Below, in pieces: positions 52,713-62,434 of a stretch of DNA of 64,000 bases (position 1 is the first letter of the stretch; each line of letters starts with the position of its first letter). The notes under the pieces are model-generated. The model was not told the origin of the DNA, did no database searches, and saw only the letters and a program-made list of their open reading frames with translations. Both the position numbers and the translations under genes were made by a program. This DNA comes from Roseomonas marmotae (GTDB lineage: Bacteria; Pseudomonadota; Alphaproteobacteria; Acetobacterales; Acetobacteraceae): contig NZ_CP061091.1 of assembly GCF_017654485.1 (NCBI RefSeq), positions 2,734,501 through 2,798,500 on the forward strand, written 5' to 3'.

Positions 52713-54683
52713 TCAGCCTGCCCGCAGGCTGGAAAGCAGGCCCTGCAACTCCCCACGCAGGGCGGTGCCATGCCGTGCCAGCTCATCGCCCAGTTCATGC
52801 AGGCCATTGGCGGCCGCGGCTGCCTCCCCGGTCGCATGGCTGACGGCCCGCACCGCCTCCGTCACCCGTCCTGTACCCATGGCGGCTTCCTGCACGTTGC
52901 GGGCGATCTCGCGCGTCGCGGCGCCCTGCTCCTCCACCGCGGCGGCGATGCTGCCGGCGATATGGTCCATCTCCGCGATGACGCCGGCGATGGCGCCGAT
53001 CGCCTCCGCCGCGCCATGCGCCACTTCCTGCATGGTGGCGATCTGGCTGCCGATCTCCTCGGTGGCCCGGGCCGTCTGCGCCGCCAGGGACTTCACCTCG
53101 CTGGCCACCACGGCGAAACCCTTGCCGGCCTCCCCGGCCCGTGCGGCCTCGATGGTGGCGTTCAGCGCCAGCAGGTTGGTCTGCCCGGCGATATCGCCGA
53201 TCAGCCGCACCACGTCGCCGATGCGCTGGGAGCTGTCGGAAAGCCCCTGCACCGTGGCATTGGCGGCCTGGCTGCGCTCCAGCGCACGGCGGGCGACGCC
53301 GGCGGAATCGGCCACCTGCCGGGTGATCTCGGCAATGGAGGCGGAAAGCTCCTCGGCCGCCGCGGCCACTGTCTGCACATTGCCGGAAGCCGCATCGGCG
53401 CCACGCGCGGCACCTTCCCCCCGCTCCCCGGCCAGGCCGATATTGCCGGCCAGCCCCTGGGCCTGCTGCTGCAAGCGGGCCGCGCTGCGCGCCAGATCCT
53501 CTCCGACCGCGCCGACGGAGCGCTCCAGCTCTCCCGCGAGGGCCAGGGTGGCCTCGCGCCGCTCGCGCTCGGCGGCGGCACGGCTCTCGGCCTGGGCGGC
53601 GCGCAGGGCCTCGGCCTCCTGCGAACCCAGGCGCAGCACCTCCACGGCCTGGGCCACCTCGCCAATCTCGTCCTTCCGCGTCTGCCCCGGCACGGCGGTG
53701 CCGGTGCTGCCGCCGGCCAGGGCGCGCGCGGCCTCGGCCAGGGCCTGCAGCGGGAGGGCGAGGCGGGATGCCATCAGCCACCCGGCCAGCAGCGCCAGCA
53801 CCGCGGCCAGGAGGGTGGCCAGCAGGGCCTGGCGGTCCGCGGCTTCAGCCCGGCTCAGTCGGGACTCGAGGTTGATCCCCAACTCCATCACGCCCATCAC
53901 CGTGCCATCCATGCTCAGCAGCGGCTCGGCGACGGCGATGTGGCGCTCGCCGTTCAGTTCGGCCTCGGCCTGCGTGGGCGACTCCAGCGCGGCGTTGAGC
54001 CGCGCCATCTCGATGATCGGACGCCCGCCCAGGGTGGAACCGATGGAGACCAGCCTTTCTCCCTGCTTCTGGAAGAAGGTGACATCCGCCAGGCTGGCCG
54101 ATTTCACCCGCGCGGCCAGGGTATCGCTGATCGCCAGGCCCAGGTCGAGCACGGCGGCCACCTTGCCATCCGGGCCCAGGATCGGCGCGCCCGCGAAGGT
54201 GCTGACATTGTCCCGGCCGGGTTCCATCCCCTGCACGGACTGGCCGGTGCGGTAGGTTTCCCGCACCGTGCTGCGGCGGCTGGCGTATTCGTCGCCGAAG
54301 GCGGCGGGATCATGCGCGCGATAGAGAACGACGCCGGGCTGCCGGGACACCACCAGGATCATTCGGCCGAACTGCCGTGACAGCATCGCCTGCACCGGCT
54401 TCATCTGCGTCTCCAGCACCGCGCGGTCACCGGAGAGGGCGGCGGCGATGATCTGCGGATTCTGCGCCAGCGCGCCGGCCAGCCCGGCGGCCAGGCGCCT
54501 CTCTTCCTCCATGGCGCTGCGGACGGCGGCCCGGCCCTGGAGGACCGCCTGCTCCACCTCATGCCGGGCGGATTCGGCCCGCTGCATGGCGTTCAAACCG
54601 AAGAGCAGGGCCGACGCGCCCAGGCTCGCCGCAAGGATAGCCAGGGCGATCCTGGTTCTGATTGAGTTGTACCGCAGACCCAT
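52713..54683 (-). CDS. Methyl-accepting chemotaxis protein
   Basis: 656 residues. One N-terminal membrane helix, then a periplasmic ligand domain (about 35-310, Cache-like), a second membrane helix ([20 protein letters not shown]), HAMP (about 330-385) and a long signalling coiled coil. The hairpin tip region [24 protein letters not shown] matches the conserved CheA/CheW contact site. A GGAGG is well placed before the ATG. No other che genes are near. The chemoattractant is unknown; its operon mate downstream, 94 bp away, is the orphan binding protein. Confidence 0.95.
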   Translation of the reverse strand: MGLRYNSIRTRIALAILAASLGASALLFGLNAMQRAESARHEVEQAVLQGRAAVRSAMEEERRLAAGLAGALAQNPQIIAAALSGDRAVLETQMKPVQAMLSRQFGRMILVVSRQPGVVLYRAHDPAAFGDEYASRRSTVRETYRTGQSVQGMEPGRDNVSTFAGAPILGPDGKVAAVLDLGLAISDTLAARVKSASLADVTFFQKQGERLVSIGSTLGGRPIIEMARLNAALESPTQAEAELNGERHIAVAEPLLSMDGTVMGVMELGINLESRLSRAEAADRQALLATLLAAVLALLAGWLMASRLALPLQALAEAARALAGGSTGTAVPGQTRKDEIGEVAQAVEVLRLGSQEAEALRAAQAESRAAAERERREATLALAGELERSVGAVGEDLARSAARLQQQAQGLAGNIGLAGERGEGAARGADAASGNVQTVAAAAEELSASIAEITRQVADSAGVARRALERSQAANATVQGLSDSSQRIGDVVRLIGDIAGQTNLLALNATIEAARAGEAGKGFAVVASEVKSLAAQTARATEEIGSQIATMQEVAHGAAEAIGAIAGVIAEMDHIAGSIAAAVEEQGAATREIARNVQEAAMGTGRVTEAVRAVSHATGEAAAAANGLHELGDELARHGTALRGELQGLLSSLRAG

Positions 54684-54752
54684 TGTCCCCTCCTCCGTCT
54701 CGACACGTGGAGGAGGATGCGCCTGATTACCTTAACGGGCCGTGACCGGGAC

Positions 54753-55340
54753 TCAGAAGCCGGTCTGGCCGGCGCCTCTGTTCCAGCCGCCGTCACGGTC
54801 CAGGGCAGCGATGGCCTCGGCGGCCTGCCCGGTCGCGATGCCAGCCTGCGGGAAGGGCCCCGGCGCGCGCAGCCGCTGCATGCTGCGCTCCGGCCCGGCG
54901 GGGAAGAGATCAGCCGGGAAGGAAGGATCGGCTCCACGGTCCAGCGCGCTGGCGGTCTCGGTCAGCACCGCCGTCACCCGCGCCGGGGGCGCATCCGGCA
55001 CGATGCCCAGGGCCGCGCGGGTCTCGGCCGCCGCGCCGCGCAGGGACATGGCCACCCCCTGTGGCAGCGCGGCGTAGCGCGGGTCGGTGGAAAGCGTCGC
55101 CGTCAGCCATTCCAGCCGGCCGATGGCCCGCGCTGTCTCGGCCGGATGGCCCTGCAAGCGGCTGCCCTGGTCGGCGAAATCGGCGGCGGCCATGCGGGTG
55201 GCAGCACGCAGCGGTTCCACACGGGGGGGCAGCAGCGCGGTGGGCAGCGGCTGGCTGGCACGCGGAGTACGCAGCTCCGCGCAGCCCCCGAACAGCAGGG
55301 CGGACAGGGCCAGGGCGGAAAGGAAGGACTTCTGGCGCAT
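54753..55340 (-). CDS. Lipoprotein, hypothetical (tandem paralogue 1)
   Basis: 195 residues with lipobox LLFGGC. Paralogous to the next upstream gene (55403-56002): both carry a helical block RAIGRLEWLTATL / AVAQLEFLSVEI, AAETRAALGIVPDAPP / RHEVRGQLGIPDSAPP, and GPERSMQRL / GPEETLRRL. No known domain. GGAG five bases before ATG 55340. It follows its paralogue by about 60 bp on the same strand. Confidence 0.75.
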   Translation of the reverse strand: MRQKSFLSALALSALLFGGCAELRTPRASQPLPTALLPPRVEPLRAATRMAAADFADQGSRLQGHPAETARAIGRLEWLTATLSTDPRYAALPQGVAMSLRGAAAETRAALGIVPDAPPARVTAVLTETASALDRGADPSFPADLFPAGPERSMQRLRAPGPFPQAGIATGQAAEAIAALDRDGGWNRGAGQTGF

Positions 55341-55402
55341 GAGGACTCCGGGCAGGCTGGGCGGTTGAGACGGCCGCAGCATGGCCCGACGCGCGAGCCG
55401 CG

Positions 55403-56002
55403 TCACCGCGCCGTGTCGATGTCCATGGGGCCGAATTCCATATCGGTCCGCGCGGCCAGGGTCGCGGCATTGGCCTGCGGCAGGCGCGGCAGGCTGGAAA
55501 GGCGCCGCAGCGTCTCCTCCGGCCCCAGGGTGAAGATGGCGGGCTGCGCCAGCGCGGGCGGCTCGGCCAGAAGGGCGTCGATCACGGCCTGGGGTGGCGC
55601 GGAATCCGGAATGCCGAGCTGGCCGCGCACCTCATGCCGCGCGGCCTCCAGTGCCGGGCCGATGATGCCGGAGAGATCGATGCTGGTGCGCCCGGCCATG
55701 ATCTCCACGGACAGGAACTCCAGCTGCGCCACGGCGACGGCTGCCTCGCGAGGCCGGCCGGCCAGGGCGGCGGGATCGGCGAAGGCCGCCTGCGCGCCGC
55801 GAATGGCGGCGCGCACGGGGTCGGGATCCAGGCTGGCGGCAGCCGGCGGCAGCACCAGCGGCGGCGGCGAGGTGGTGCAGCCGGCCAGGGCCAGCAGCAC
55901 CAGTAACCCCGCCCCCCGCCTCAGCCGGGCAGCGCGCGGCCGGCCAGGGAGGTGCGGTGCCGCTTGCCCAGTTCCGCGTAGTGGACGGCGTTCCGGTCCC
56001 AT
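55403..56002 (-). CDS. Lipoprotein, hypothetical (tandem paralogue 2)
   Basis: Lipobox LLALAGC follows a basic RRGAGLLVLL segment. The start is uncertain: ATG 56002 has AGGAG nine bases upstream but gives a 40-residue lead overlapping the gamma-carbonic anhydrase gene by 82 bp, while a non-ATG start near 55926 would give a normal-length signal. Mature part shares the LGIxxxAPP and GPExxxxRL blocks with its neighbour. Function unknown; likely same operon as the carbonic anhydrase-like gene. Confidence 0.65.
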   Translation of the reverse strand: MGPERRPLRGTGQAAPHLPGRPRAARLRRGAGLLVLLALAGCTTSPPPLVLPPAAASLDPDPVRAAIRGAQAAFADPAALAGRPREAAVAVAQLEFLSVEIMAGRTSIDLSGIIGPALEAARHEVRGQLGIPDSAPPQAVIDALLAEPPALAQPAIFTLGPEETLRRLSSLPRLPQANAATLAARTDMEFGPMDIDTAR

Positions 56003-56460
56003 TTGGCTCGCTCCTCTGCGCTCATGACCCTGACGAAGCGGGCGGGGGCGCCCAGCCACAACTCGTTCGGCCCGATCCGCTTGCCGGGCGACAGGAGCCC
56101 GCCGGCGCCGAGCATGCCACCTTCCTCGATCACCGCCCCATCCAGCACCGTGGCGCCCATGCCGACGAAGGCATGGTTCTTCAGGGTGCAGGCATGGATG
56201 ATGCAGGCGTGGCCGATGGTCACGTCATCCCCGATCAGGGCCGGCAGGGTGCCGGCCGCGACATGGACGATGGTGCCGTCCTGGATATTGCTGCGCGCGC
56301 CGACGCGGATGGGATGCGTATCGCCCCGCAGCACGCAATGATACCAGACGCTGGAATCCGGCCCCAGCTCCACATCGCCGATCACCGCCGCCGTGGGGGC
56401 CACGAAGGCGGTGGGGTCGATGCTCGGCAGGCGGCCCTCAAAGGGAAAGATCGGCGACAT
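55921..56460 (-). CDS. Gamma-carbonic anhydrase family protein
   Basis: 179 residues with hexapeptide-repeat beta-helix pattern: DSSVWYHCVLRGDTHPIRVGARSNIQDGTIVHV and IGDDVTIGHACIIHACTLKNHAFVGMGATVLDGAVIEEG. His residues at the usual zinc positions (VHV, GHACIIH) are present. Related to YrdA/PaaY and mitochondrial gamma-CA. It may hydrate CO2 or be an acyltransferase relative. It starts 6 bp after argC. Confidence 0.9.
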   Translation of the reverse strand: MSPIFPFEGRLPSIDPTAFVAPTAAVIGDVELGPDSSVWYHCVLRGDTHPIRVGARSNIQDGTIVHVAAGTLPALIGDDVTIGHACIIHACTLKNHAFVGMGATVLDGAVIEEGGMLGAGGLLSPGKRIGPNELWLGAPARFVRVMSAEERAKWDRNAVHYAELGKRHRTSLAGRALPG

Positions 56461-56466
56461 CTGCCC

Positions 56467-57423
56467 TCACGCCGCCTCGGTCTGGCGGGCCGTGACATCC
56501 ACGCCCAGCATCAGCCCGATATTCTGCACGGCGGCGCCCGAGGCCCCCTTCCCCAGATTGTCCAGCCGCGCCACCAGCACCGCCTGCCCACGCGCGGCAT
56601 TGCCGTAAACGCGGAGTTCCAGCGTATTGGTGTCGTTCAGCGCCTCGGGCTCCAGCTTGCTGTCGGCCGTCGGGGGCAGCACCTTCACCCATGCGGAGCC
56701 GGCGTAATAAGCCTCCAGCGCATCATGCAGCGCCTGGGGTGTGGGCTTGCCGTTCAGCAGGTCCAGGTGCAGCGGGATGGAGACCAGCATGCCCTGCCGG
56801 TAGTCACCGACACTGGGCACGAAGATCGGCCGGCGTGTCAGCTTCGAATAAGTCTGCAACTCCGGCACATGCTTGTGCTCCAGACCCAGGCCATATAGCT
56901 CGAAGGCCGGGTGCTCGCCTTCCTCGAACTGCTCGATCATCGCCTTGCCGCCGCCCGAATAGCCGGAGACAGCATTGACGGTGACGGGATAGTCGGCGGG
57001 CAGCAGCCCGGCCTCGACCAGCGGGCGCAGGAGCAGGATGCCGCCGGTGGGGTAACAGCCGGGGTTGGAGACGCGCGCGGCGGCCGCGATCTTCTCCGCC
57101 TGCCCCGGCGCCAGTTCCGGCACGCCATAGACCCAGTCCGGGTTCACGCGGAAGGCGGTGGAGGCGTCCAGCAGCTTCGGCGCATCGGCACCGAGCGAGG
57201 CCGCCATGGCGGCGCTTTCCTTCGAGGCCGCATCGGGCAGGCAGAGGACCACCAGATCGACCTCGGCCATCAGGGCGCGCTTAGCTTCCGGGTCCTTGCG
57301 GCGCCCGGGGTCGATCGAGCGCACCGCGACGCCGGGAATGGCCGCCAGCCGCTCACGGATGCCGAGGCCCGTAGTGCCGGCCTCGCCGTCGATGAAGATC
57401 GTGGGAATCGCGCCCTTGGCCAT
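56467..57423 (-). CDS. argC: N-acetyl-gamma-glutamyl-phosphate reductase (short type)
   Basis: 318 residues. GxxGxxG in [17 protein letters not shown] and catalytic Cys in [17 protein letters not shown] fit the shorter type 2 ArgC of Alphaproteobacteria. It makes N-acetyl-glutamate semialdehyde in arginine biosynthesis. AGGAGAGACC precedes ATG 57423. It lies downstream of rpsI-rplM but beyond their terminator. Confidence 0.95.
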   Translation of the reverse strand: MAKGAIPTIFIDGEAGTTGLGIRERLAAIPGVAVRSIDPGRRKDPEAKRALMAEVDLVVLCLPDAASKESAAMAASLGADAPKLLDASTAFRVNPDWVYGVPELAPGQAEKIAAAARVSNPGCYPTGGILLLRPLVEAGLLPADYPVTVNAVSGYSGGGKAMIEQFEEGEHPAFELYGLGLEHKHVPELQTYSKLTRRPIFVPSVGDYRQGMLVSIPLHLDLLNGKPTPQALHDALEAYYAGSAWVKVLPPTADSKLEPEALNDTNTLELRVYGNAARGQAVLVARLDNLGKGASGAAVQNIGLMLGVDVTARQTEAA

Positions 57424-57461
57424 CTGGTCTCTCCTGTTAGGGGTGAGTTTAGCAGAAATCC

Positions 57462-57498
57462 GAAAACAGAAAGGGCGGGCCCTTGCGGACCCGCCCTT
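57462..57498 (-). terminator. Intrinsic terminator after rplM-rpsI
   Basis: AAGGGCGGG (57471-57479) pairs with CCCGCCCTT (57490-57498). On the minus strand it is followed by TCTGTTTT. It is 55 bases beyond the rpsI stop and separates it from argC. Confidence 0.92.
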
Positions 57499-57553
57499 CC
57501 CGATGAAACAGCCTGTTGGCAGCAGGCCGGCGTGGACGCCGGCCCGCCCAGCG

Positions 57554-58048
57554 TCAGCGCTTGCTGAACTGGAAGGAACGTCGCGCCTTCGCCTTGCCGT
57601 ACTTCTTGCGCTCGACCACGCGGGGGTCACGCGTCAGGAAGCCGGCCTTCTTCAGGATGCTGCGCAGGCCCGGCTCGAAGTTGGTCAGAGCGCGGCTGAT
57701 GCCGTGGCGCACTGCGCCGGCCTGGCCGGAAAGGCCGCCGCCGGTCACCGTGCAATACACGTCGAACTGCTGGTAGCGGTCGGCAACCAGGAAAGGCTGC
57801 GTGATCAGCATGCGCAGCACCGGGCGGGCAAAATACTTGCCCGCGGCGCGGCCGTTGATCTCGATGTTGCCCTTGCCGGGCTTCACCCAGACGCGGGCAA
57901 TCGCGTTCTTGCGGCGGCCGGTGGCATAGGAGCGGCCGAACTGGTCCTTCTTCGGCTCGCGCGGCGCTTCCTCGGCGCCGGCGGCCGGGGTACCGGCAAC
58001 CAGGTTCTTCAGCTCGGAGAGAGAGGTGGCGGTCGTCTGCTCGCTCAT
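57554..58048 (-). CDS. rpsI: 30S ribosomal protein S9
   Basis: 164 residues. The N-terminal 30 residues ([17 protein letters not shown]...) are a lineage-specific lead; the S9 domain begins at [17 protein letters not shown] and continues [17 protein letters not shown] to the final FQFSKR (basic tail reaching the P-site tRNA). Starts 4 bases after rplM, the universal rplM-rpsI pair. Confidence 0.98.
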   Translation of the reverse strand: MSEQTTATSLSELKNLVAGTPAAGAEEAPREPKKDQFGRSYATGRRKNAIARVWVKPGKGNIEINGRAAGKYFARPVLRMLITQPFLVADRYQQFDVYCTVTGGGLSGQAGAVRHGISRALTNFEPGLRSILKKAGFLTRDPRVVERKKYGKAKARRSFQFSKR

Positions 58049-58052
58049 GGCC

Positions 58053-58523
58053 TCAGCCCACCTTGTTCTTGCGGTTGAGGGCGGCGACGTCCAGCGCGGT
58101 CGGCTGCGCGCCGGCATGCGGGTGCTCGGCACCAGCATAGACGTGCAGGTTCTTCATCTGCTTCCGGCCAAGCGGGCCGCGCGTGATCATACGCTCCACG
58201 GCCTTCTCGACGACGCGCTCGGGGAAACGGCCTTCCAGCCGCTCACGCACCGTGCGCTCCTTGATGCCGCCGGGGTAGCCGGTGTGCCAGTAGAAGACCG
58301 ACTGCTCGGCCTTGTTACCGGTGACCTTCACCTTGTCGGCGTTGACGATGACGACGTGGTCGCCACAATCGACATGCGGCGTGAACTGCGGCTTGTGCTT
58401 GCCGCGGAGGCGAGTGGCCACGAGTGCCGCGAGACGGCCGAGCACAAGGCCCTCCGCATCGATCAGCACCCAGTCCTTCTTGACCTCCGCCGGCTTCAGC
58501 GAGCGGGTCTGCGTGGAGAGCAT
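58053..58523 (-). CDS. rplM: 50S ribosomal protein L13
   Basis: 156 residues. [45 protein letters not shown] and [14 protein letters not shown] are L13 signatures. First gene of the rplM-rpsI operon. Confidence 0.98.
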   Translation of the reverse strand: MLSTQTRSLKPAEVKKDWVLIDAEGLVLGRLAALVATRLRGKHKPQFTPHVDCGDHVVIVNADKVKVTGNKAEQSVFYWHTGYPGGIKERTVRERLEGRFPERVVEKAVERMITRGPLGRKQMKNLHVYAGAEHPHAGAQPTALDVAALNRKNKVG

Positions 58524-58693
58524 GTTAATCCAGATGTCGTTACTTCGAGTGGCCGGGGTATCGCCTCCCTCGCCCCGGGAGTCAAGAAAAAGCTTGTGGT
58601 ATCGAGTTACCACATGGTCTGAAGGCCCGGAATTGCCGGGGCCGGGCGGCGCTGGCATAGGCACCCGCTTGAGGCCGGCGGAGGAACAGCAGC

Positions 58694-59566
58694 ATGCGGA
58701 GAGCCCAGGATATGCGTCTTCCCGTGGCCGTGATCGGCGCCTCCGGCCGTTCAGGCGCCGCGTTCTGCCGGGCCCTGGCGCGGGAGGGAATCGCCTTCAC
58801 CCCCGTGGTGCGGGATGCCGCGCGCTGGGCCGCCACGGGCCTGCCCGGCACCCCCATGCTGGCCGACCTGCATGATGAACCCGCCCTGCGCCGGGCGCTG
58901 GCAGGCGCGGGCTCCATCGCCAGCTGTGCCCATGCCCGCCATGCTCCCGCCATCCTGGCCGCCGCGCCGGAGGATGCGCGCATCGTGCTGATGGGCAGCA
59001 CGCGCCGCTTCTCCCGCTGGGCGGACGGGCATGGCGACGGCGTCCGCGCGGGGGAGGCCGCGCTGCTGGCCAGCGGGCGGCATGGCGTCATCCTGCACCC
59101 CACCATGATCTATGGTGCCCAAGGCGAGGACAACGTGCAGCGCCTGGCCGCCCTGATGCGGCGCCTGCCCCTGGCCCCCCTGCCCGGCGGCGGCCGCGCG
59201 CTGGTGCAGCCCATCCACCAGGATGACGTCACCGCCTGCCTGCTGGCCGCCCTCGCGCGGGACTGGGACGGGCCGCATGCCCTGGTCATCGCCGGGCCGG
59301 AGCCGCTGCGTTATGCCGACTTCATCGCTGCTGTCTGCGCGGCGGCGGGGGTACGGGTCCCGCCGGTGGTGCCGGTGCCGCTGGCGCCGCTGCTGGCGCT
59401 CTCCCCCCTCACCCGGCTGCTGCCGGGCCTGCCCACGGTGCGCGCCGCCGAGCTGCGCCGCCTGACGGAGGACAAGGCCTTCGACATCGCCCCCATGCGG
59501 GCCGAACTGGGCGTGGAGCCACTATCGCTGGCTGCTGGGCTGGCGCGCACCTTCGGCAAGGGCTGA
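58694..59566 (+). CDS. NAD(P)-binding atypical epimerase/dehydratase-like protein
   Basis: 290 residues. [18 protein letters not shown] is the extended-SDR GxxGxxG strand; [17 protein letters not shown] and [17 protein letters not shown] fit the NAD(P)H-binding complex-I-assembly-like/epimerase group, and the Tyr-x-x-x-Lys pair is not obvious, so it is an atypical member. GGAGG lies nine bases before ATG 58694; ATG 58712 ([12 protein letters not shown]) is a close alternative. Divergent from the ribosomal pair. Substrate unknown. Confidence 0.85.
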   Translation: MRRAQDMRLPVAVIGASGRSGAAFCRALAREGIAFTPVVRDAARWAATGLPGTPMLADLHDEPALRRALAGAGSIASCAHARHAPAILAAAPEDARIVLMGSTRRFSRWADGHGDGVRAGEAALLASGRHGVILHPTMIYGAQGEDNVQRLAALMRRLPLAPLPGGGRALVQPIHQDDVTACLLAALARDWDGPHALVIAGPEPLRYADFIAAVCAAAGVRVPPVVPVPLAPLLALSPLTRLLPGLPTVRAAELRRLTEDKAFDIAPMRAELGVEPLSLAAGLARTFGKG

Positions 59567-60192
59567 CCGGCCCTGCGCCGCTCGGTGCCCCCGGTTTTTG
59601 GTCCAGGCGCTTATTATTGTTATTGCAGCTGCGTTTTCTTCTGACGTGAGTGCCTTGCGCGGCGGCTCGGTGCGCTCTTCGCCAGAGTAACCAGGCGATG
59701 ATGGAGACAGGCCAGGTCCGCAGTCGCGCAAGGCGGATGGCTGTGCGGCGGAGCGCCATCCCGATGTCGCCGATGCCTTAACGCTATCGGCCACGGCCGC
59801 CCAACCAATGGACGCGCCCGCGGCGGTGGCCCGCTTGATCACGTCAGACGCCATGGTAGCCTCGGTCGTGAAGCCACTTCCCGGGAGATGCGCGCTTCGG
59901 CCTCGCGAAGCGACAACGCTCAGGACTCCAGCGCCCTTTCGGTCGCAGTGCCCGCCATCGACAGATCTCCGCAGCAAGATCAACCACCGCTTCAGAGGCA
60001 GTCGAAAAGCGTAACCGTAATGTCACGCCAGGCGGCAGGGTTCACGGGGGCCTCGGAGGGAGAAGTCGGTGCGCTCACCGCCGCGGCGAGCGAACCCATA
60101 CCGACGTATAATCCGGCAATACGCAAAGCCAAATGGACCACGGCACAGCAACGCGTCACCTTCTTCTTACAGCCTGGATGAGGACATTCTTC
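59567..60192. other. Intergenic region, no gene supported
   Basis: 626 bases of mixed composition. Minus-strand open frames across 59522-60026 overlap each other in all three frames and match no family. The stretch has the look of decayed sequence. A T-rich patch near 59610-59640 may belong to a promoter. No RNA or repeat recognised. Confidence 0.5.
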
Positions 60193-60843
60193 ATGAACGC
60201 CCGCACTGGCCTCGGCGCTTTGCTTCGCCCGAAAGATTCGATTGTCCTGTTGATCGATCATCAGGCGTTCCAGATCGCGAATCTGCACAGCCACGAGCCG
60301 ACGATGGTCATCAACAACACCGTCGGTCTGGCGAAGATGGCTACCGTCTTCGGGGTGCCAACCCTGCTGACCACCGTCCTGGCTGAACGCGGCGGGAAGC
60401 TCATCCCTCAGCTCCAAAACCTGTTCCCCGAGCAGGAACCTATAGATCGCACGACGATCAACACCTGGGAGGACCAGCGTGTTGTCGACGCCGTCCGCGC
60501 CGCAGGCCGCAAACAGCTGATCATCGCCGGGCTCTGGACCGAGATCTGCCTGGCCATGCCCGTGATCCAGGCGCTCGCAGAAGGCTTCGAGGTGACCATC
60601 GCCACCGATGCCTCAGGCGGCGTTTCCAAGGAAGCCCACGATATGGCCGTGCTGCGCATGGTCAATGCCGGCGCTAATCCCATGACCTGGATGGCCATCT
60701 CCGCCGAATGGCAACGGGACTGGGCCCGGACGGAAACCCTGGACGGCATGGCTTCCGTGCTGGCCGATCATGGCGGCGCAAGTGGCATCGCCTTCCTGTG
60801 GGAGCAGCAACTTCTGAATACTCCTGTGCCCGCCGCCGGCTGA
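60193..60843 (+). CDS. Isochorismatase-like cysteine hydrolase (YcaC-type)
   Basis: 216 residues. LLIDHQAFQI provides the catalytic Asp, and IIAGLWTEICLAMPV carries the nucleophile Cys in the GxxTExC box; the NTVGLAKMATVFGVPTLLTTVLAE (first half) and DASGGVSKEAHDMAV segments are typical of YcaC-like hydrolases. Reaction unknown for most members. ATG 60193 is preferred: GAGG nine bases upstream. The gene is followed 80 bp later by an IS relic. Confidence 0.9.
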   Translation: MNARTGLGALLRPKDSIVLLIDHQAFQIANLHSHEPTMVINNTVGLAKMATVFGVPTLLTTVLAERGGKLIPQLQNLFPEQEPIDRTTINTWEDQRVVDAVRAAGRKQLIIAGLWTEICLAMPVIQALAEGFEVTIATDASGGVSKEAHDMAVLRMVNAGANPMTWMAISAEWQRDWARTETLDGMASVLADHGGASGIAFLWEQQLLNTPVPAAG

Positions 60844-60922
60844 TGCACCCGTCGCGATCGGCTGCAGACGATCGAACCAAGACGCAACTCTGCGGCAAGC
60901 GCCGCAGGCATCGACGACCTAT

Positions 60923-61131
60923 GGACACTTGGAGAGCCTTCGTGGCTGAGGCGCTAAGCTGATTCACTGTTCTTGGTCAGCGGAGGCGGTGGCAGGAACG
61001 GGCCTGCCTGGCTCAGAACCCGTTCAGCGCCTGCATCACCCCGAAGCCCCACAAAGAGCGGCATGCACCGTCCAAAGCCGGTGAACCGGCTGTGTCAGCA
61101 AGGACATGTCAGGGCCTGAGGCGATGATGCA
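60923..61131. mobile_element. MITE-like internal-deletion relic of the 31 kb IS5-family element
   Basis: The left 70 bases, from GGACACTT through GCTGATTCACTG and GGTCAGCGGAGGC, match the left end of the IS at 30724. From about 61008, TGGCTCAG, CCGTCCAAAGCCGGTGA, GTCAGCAAGG and GCCTGAGGC match, in order, its right end (31842-31960). About 1 kb of transposase is missing between them. The extreme right tip is not recognised, so the relic is probably immobile. Confidence 0.78.
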
Positions 61132-61133
61132 GC

Positions 61134-61403
61134 TCATAAAGGCCGTGCGGCGATGGGCGGTCGGAGTTTCCAGGCACCCAGGAACACCCGCCCGAAAGTG
61201 CGATCGGGGGAGTTGTCTCCTGCCAGGATCTTCAGCAGGTTGATATCCGCCCAGTTCTCCGACACCCAGAGCCGCAGCCCCGTGGCTGCTATCGCCCACA
61301 CGCCTCTGTCGCTCAGACCAAGACTGGCCGCCACTTCGGGATGAGCAGCGATACTATCCGCAGATGGCGCAAGCGCGGCCCCTCCCGGGACTGCCTGGAC
61401 CAC
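61134..61403 (-). CDS. Hypothetical protein fragment (89 aa)
   Basis: The frame from GTG 61403 has a coding-like composition (LGLSDRGVWAIAATGLRLW, NLLKILAGDNSPDRTFGRVF) and ends TGA exactly at the border of the IS relic, which may have cut off the original C-terminus. No ribosome site and no family. Could be real, truncated or chance. Confidence 0.3.
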   Translation of the reverse strand: MVQAVPGGAALAPSADSIAAHPEVAASLGLSDRGVWAIAATGLRLWVSENWADINLLKILAGDNSPDRTFGRVFLGAWKLRPPIAARPL

Positions 61404-61654
61404 CCCGCCGCGAGATGACCGTCAGAGGAAGGCAGAGCCTGACCGTCGAGGCAGGTAGTGCCGTCCAGCGCTGAGGAAGAACTGACACCTTTGGTCCCCT
61501 CGTCAGGCAAAATGGCGGGATTCCATCGCGCACGATCACTTTGCCTGATGTTGGGTATTCGTTGTACCGATTGGTCAGTCGCGCACGATAGATCCATATT
61601 GCTTTCCAACAGAGCGGCACAGGCCGCTTAACCAGATCCGAAAGACCCGCCATC

Positions 61655-61987
61655 ATGTTCCGCAAGCTCCTCCTTTCCGCCGCCCTGCTGGCCTCCTTCT
61701 CCGGTGTGGCACTCGCCGAGGGCGGCGATACCAATATTGAACAGTTCATGGCATCGCAGCCGCATGTCGCCGGCATCTCCAACGGCACGCCGGTGATCGT
61801 CGACAACCAGAATGGCCAGCCCGTCATCGCGTATCGTGGTGAGACCGGCCAAGGCTGGGGCAGCGGGATCGCTGTCATCGTGGACAACCAGGACGGCCAG
61901 CCGGTGATCCGGTATGAGCAGGGCCGCGGCAGCGGCTCCGCTTCAGCCGAGGCGGTCAGTGCCCCCTCCCCAGTGCGGGTCAACTAA
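61655..61987 (+). CDS. Secreted hypothetical protein with two VIVDNQxGQPVIxY repeats
   Basis: 110 residues. Signal peptide MFRKLLLSAALLASFSGVALA. Residues 47-60 (VIVDNQNGQPVIAY) recur at 74-87 (VIVDNQDGQPVIRY), 27 residues apart, each flanked by Gly-rich stretches. The DNA of the two copies differs at synonymous positions, so the protein motif is under selection. The C-terminus is Ser/Ala-rich and disordered. Function unknown. The ribosome site is weak. Confidence 0.65.
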   Translation: MFRKLLLSAALLASFSGVALAEGGDTNIEQFMASQPHVAGISNGTPVIVDNQNGQPVIAYRGETGQGWGSGIAVIVDNQDGQPVIRYEQGRGSGSASAEAVSAPSPVRVN

Positions 61988-62434
61988 CCAGCCCTTCTTC
62001 AAGAACGATCAGGAAAGCGGCGGGGCAGCAAGCCTCGCAGCCTGCCGCGTTGGACAGGCTGAATCAGGCGAACGCCGATGAGGCGGCTCCTTGACCAGCC
62101 CTGCTCGCGGCGGACAGGCCCGGATGGGAGCATCTCATCCATGCCACCAGCTCCCGAAGCCTGTTCCGGCCGCTCGGACATTCAGCCCAGAACATCGCTT
62201 TCGCGTCCGGCGCCGCAGGCCGCTGGTTCTTCAGGTCTTATCGGTCCAGCTGCGCCGAAGTCACACCGGCGACCGCTTCCGCCCATGCCTTCGCTGGGGA
62301 TTGATACCCCGGCGTGCGCTGCCAAGGCGCGGTGGGCAGCCGGAATCGAACATAGAGGCTCATCGGCACGATAAGCATCAGCCGGCGACGCCGAGGGCCT
62401 ACCGTCACAGGCGCCCCTTCAGTAGAACACGGCC
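61988..62434. other. Intergenic region, no gene supported
   Basis: 447 bases. Open frames lack ribosome sites and known families. The sequence near 62020-62050 can form a GC-rich hairpin (GCGGCGGGG...CTGCCGCG) that might end the upstream transcript. Otherwise nothing recognised. Confidence 0.45.

Noticed and set aside
50892..54380. Plus-strand open frame of over 1100 codons
   Set aside because: It runs antisense through the binding protein and chemoreceptor genes and is rich in His, Arg and Gly as expected for a high-GC shadow frame. No ribosome site or family.
59522..59983. Minus-strand frame of 153 codons between the epimerase-like gene and the isochorismatase
   Set aside because: All three minus frames are open here and none matches a family or has a ribosome site.
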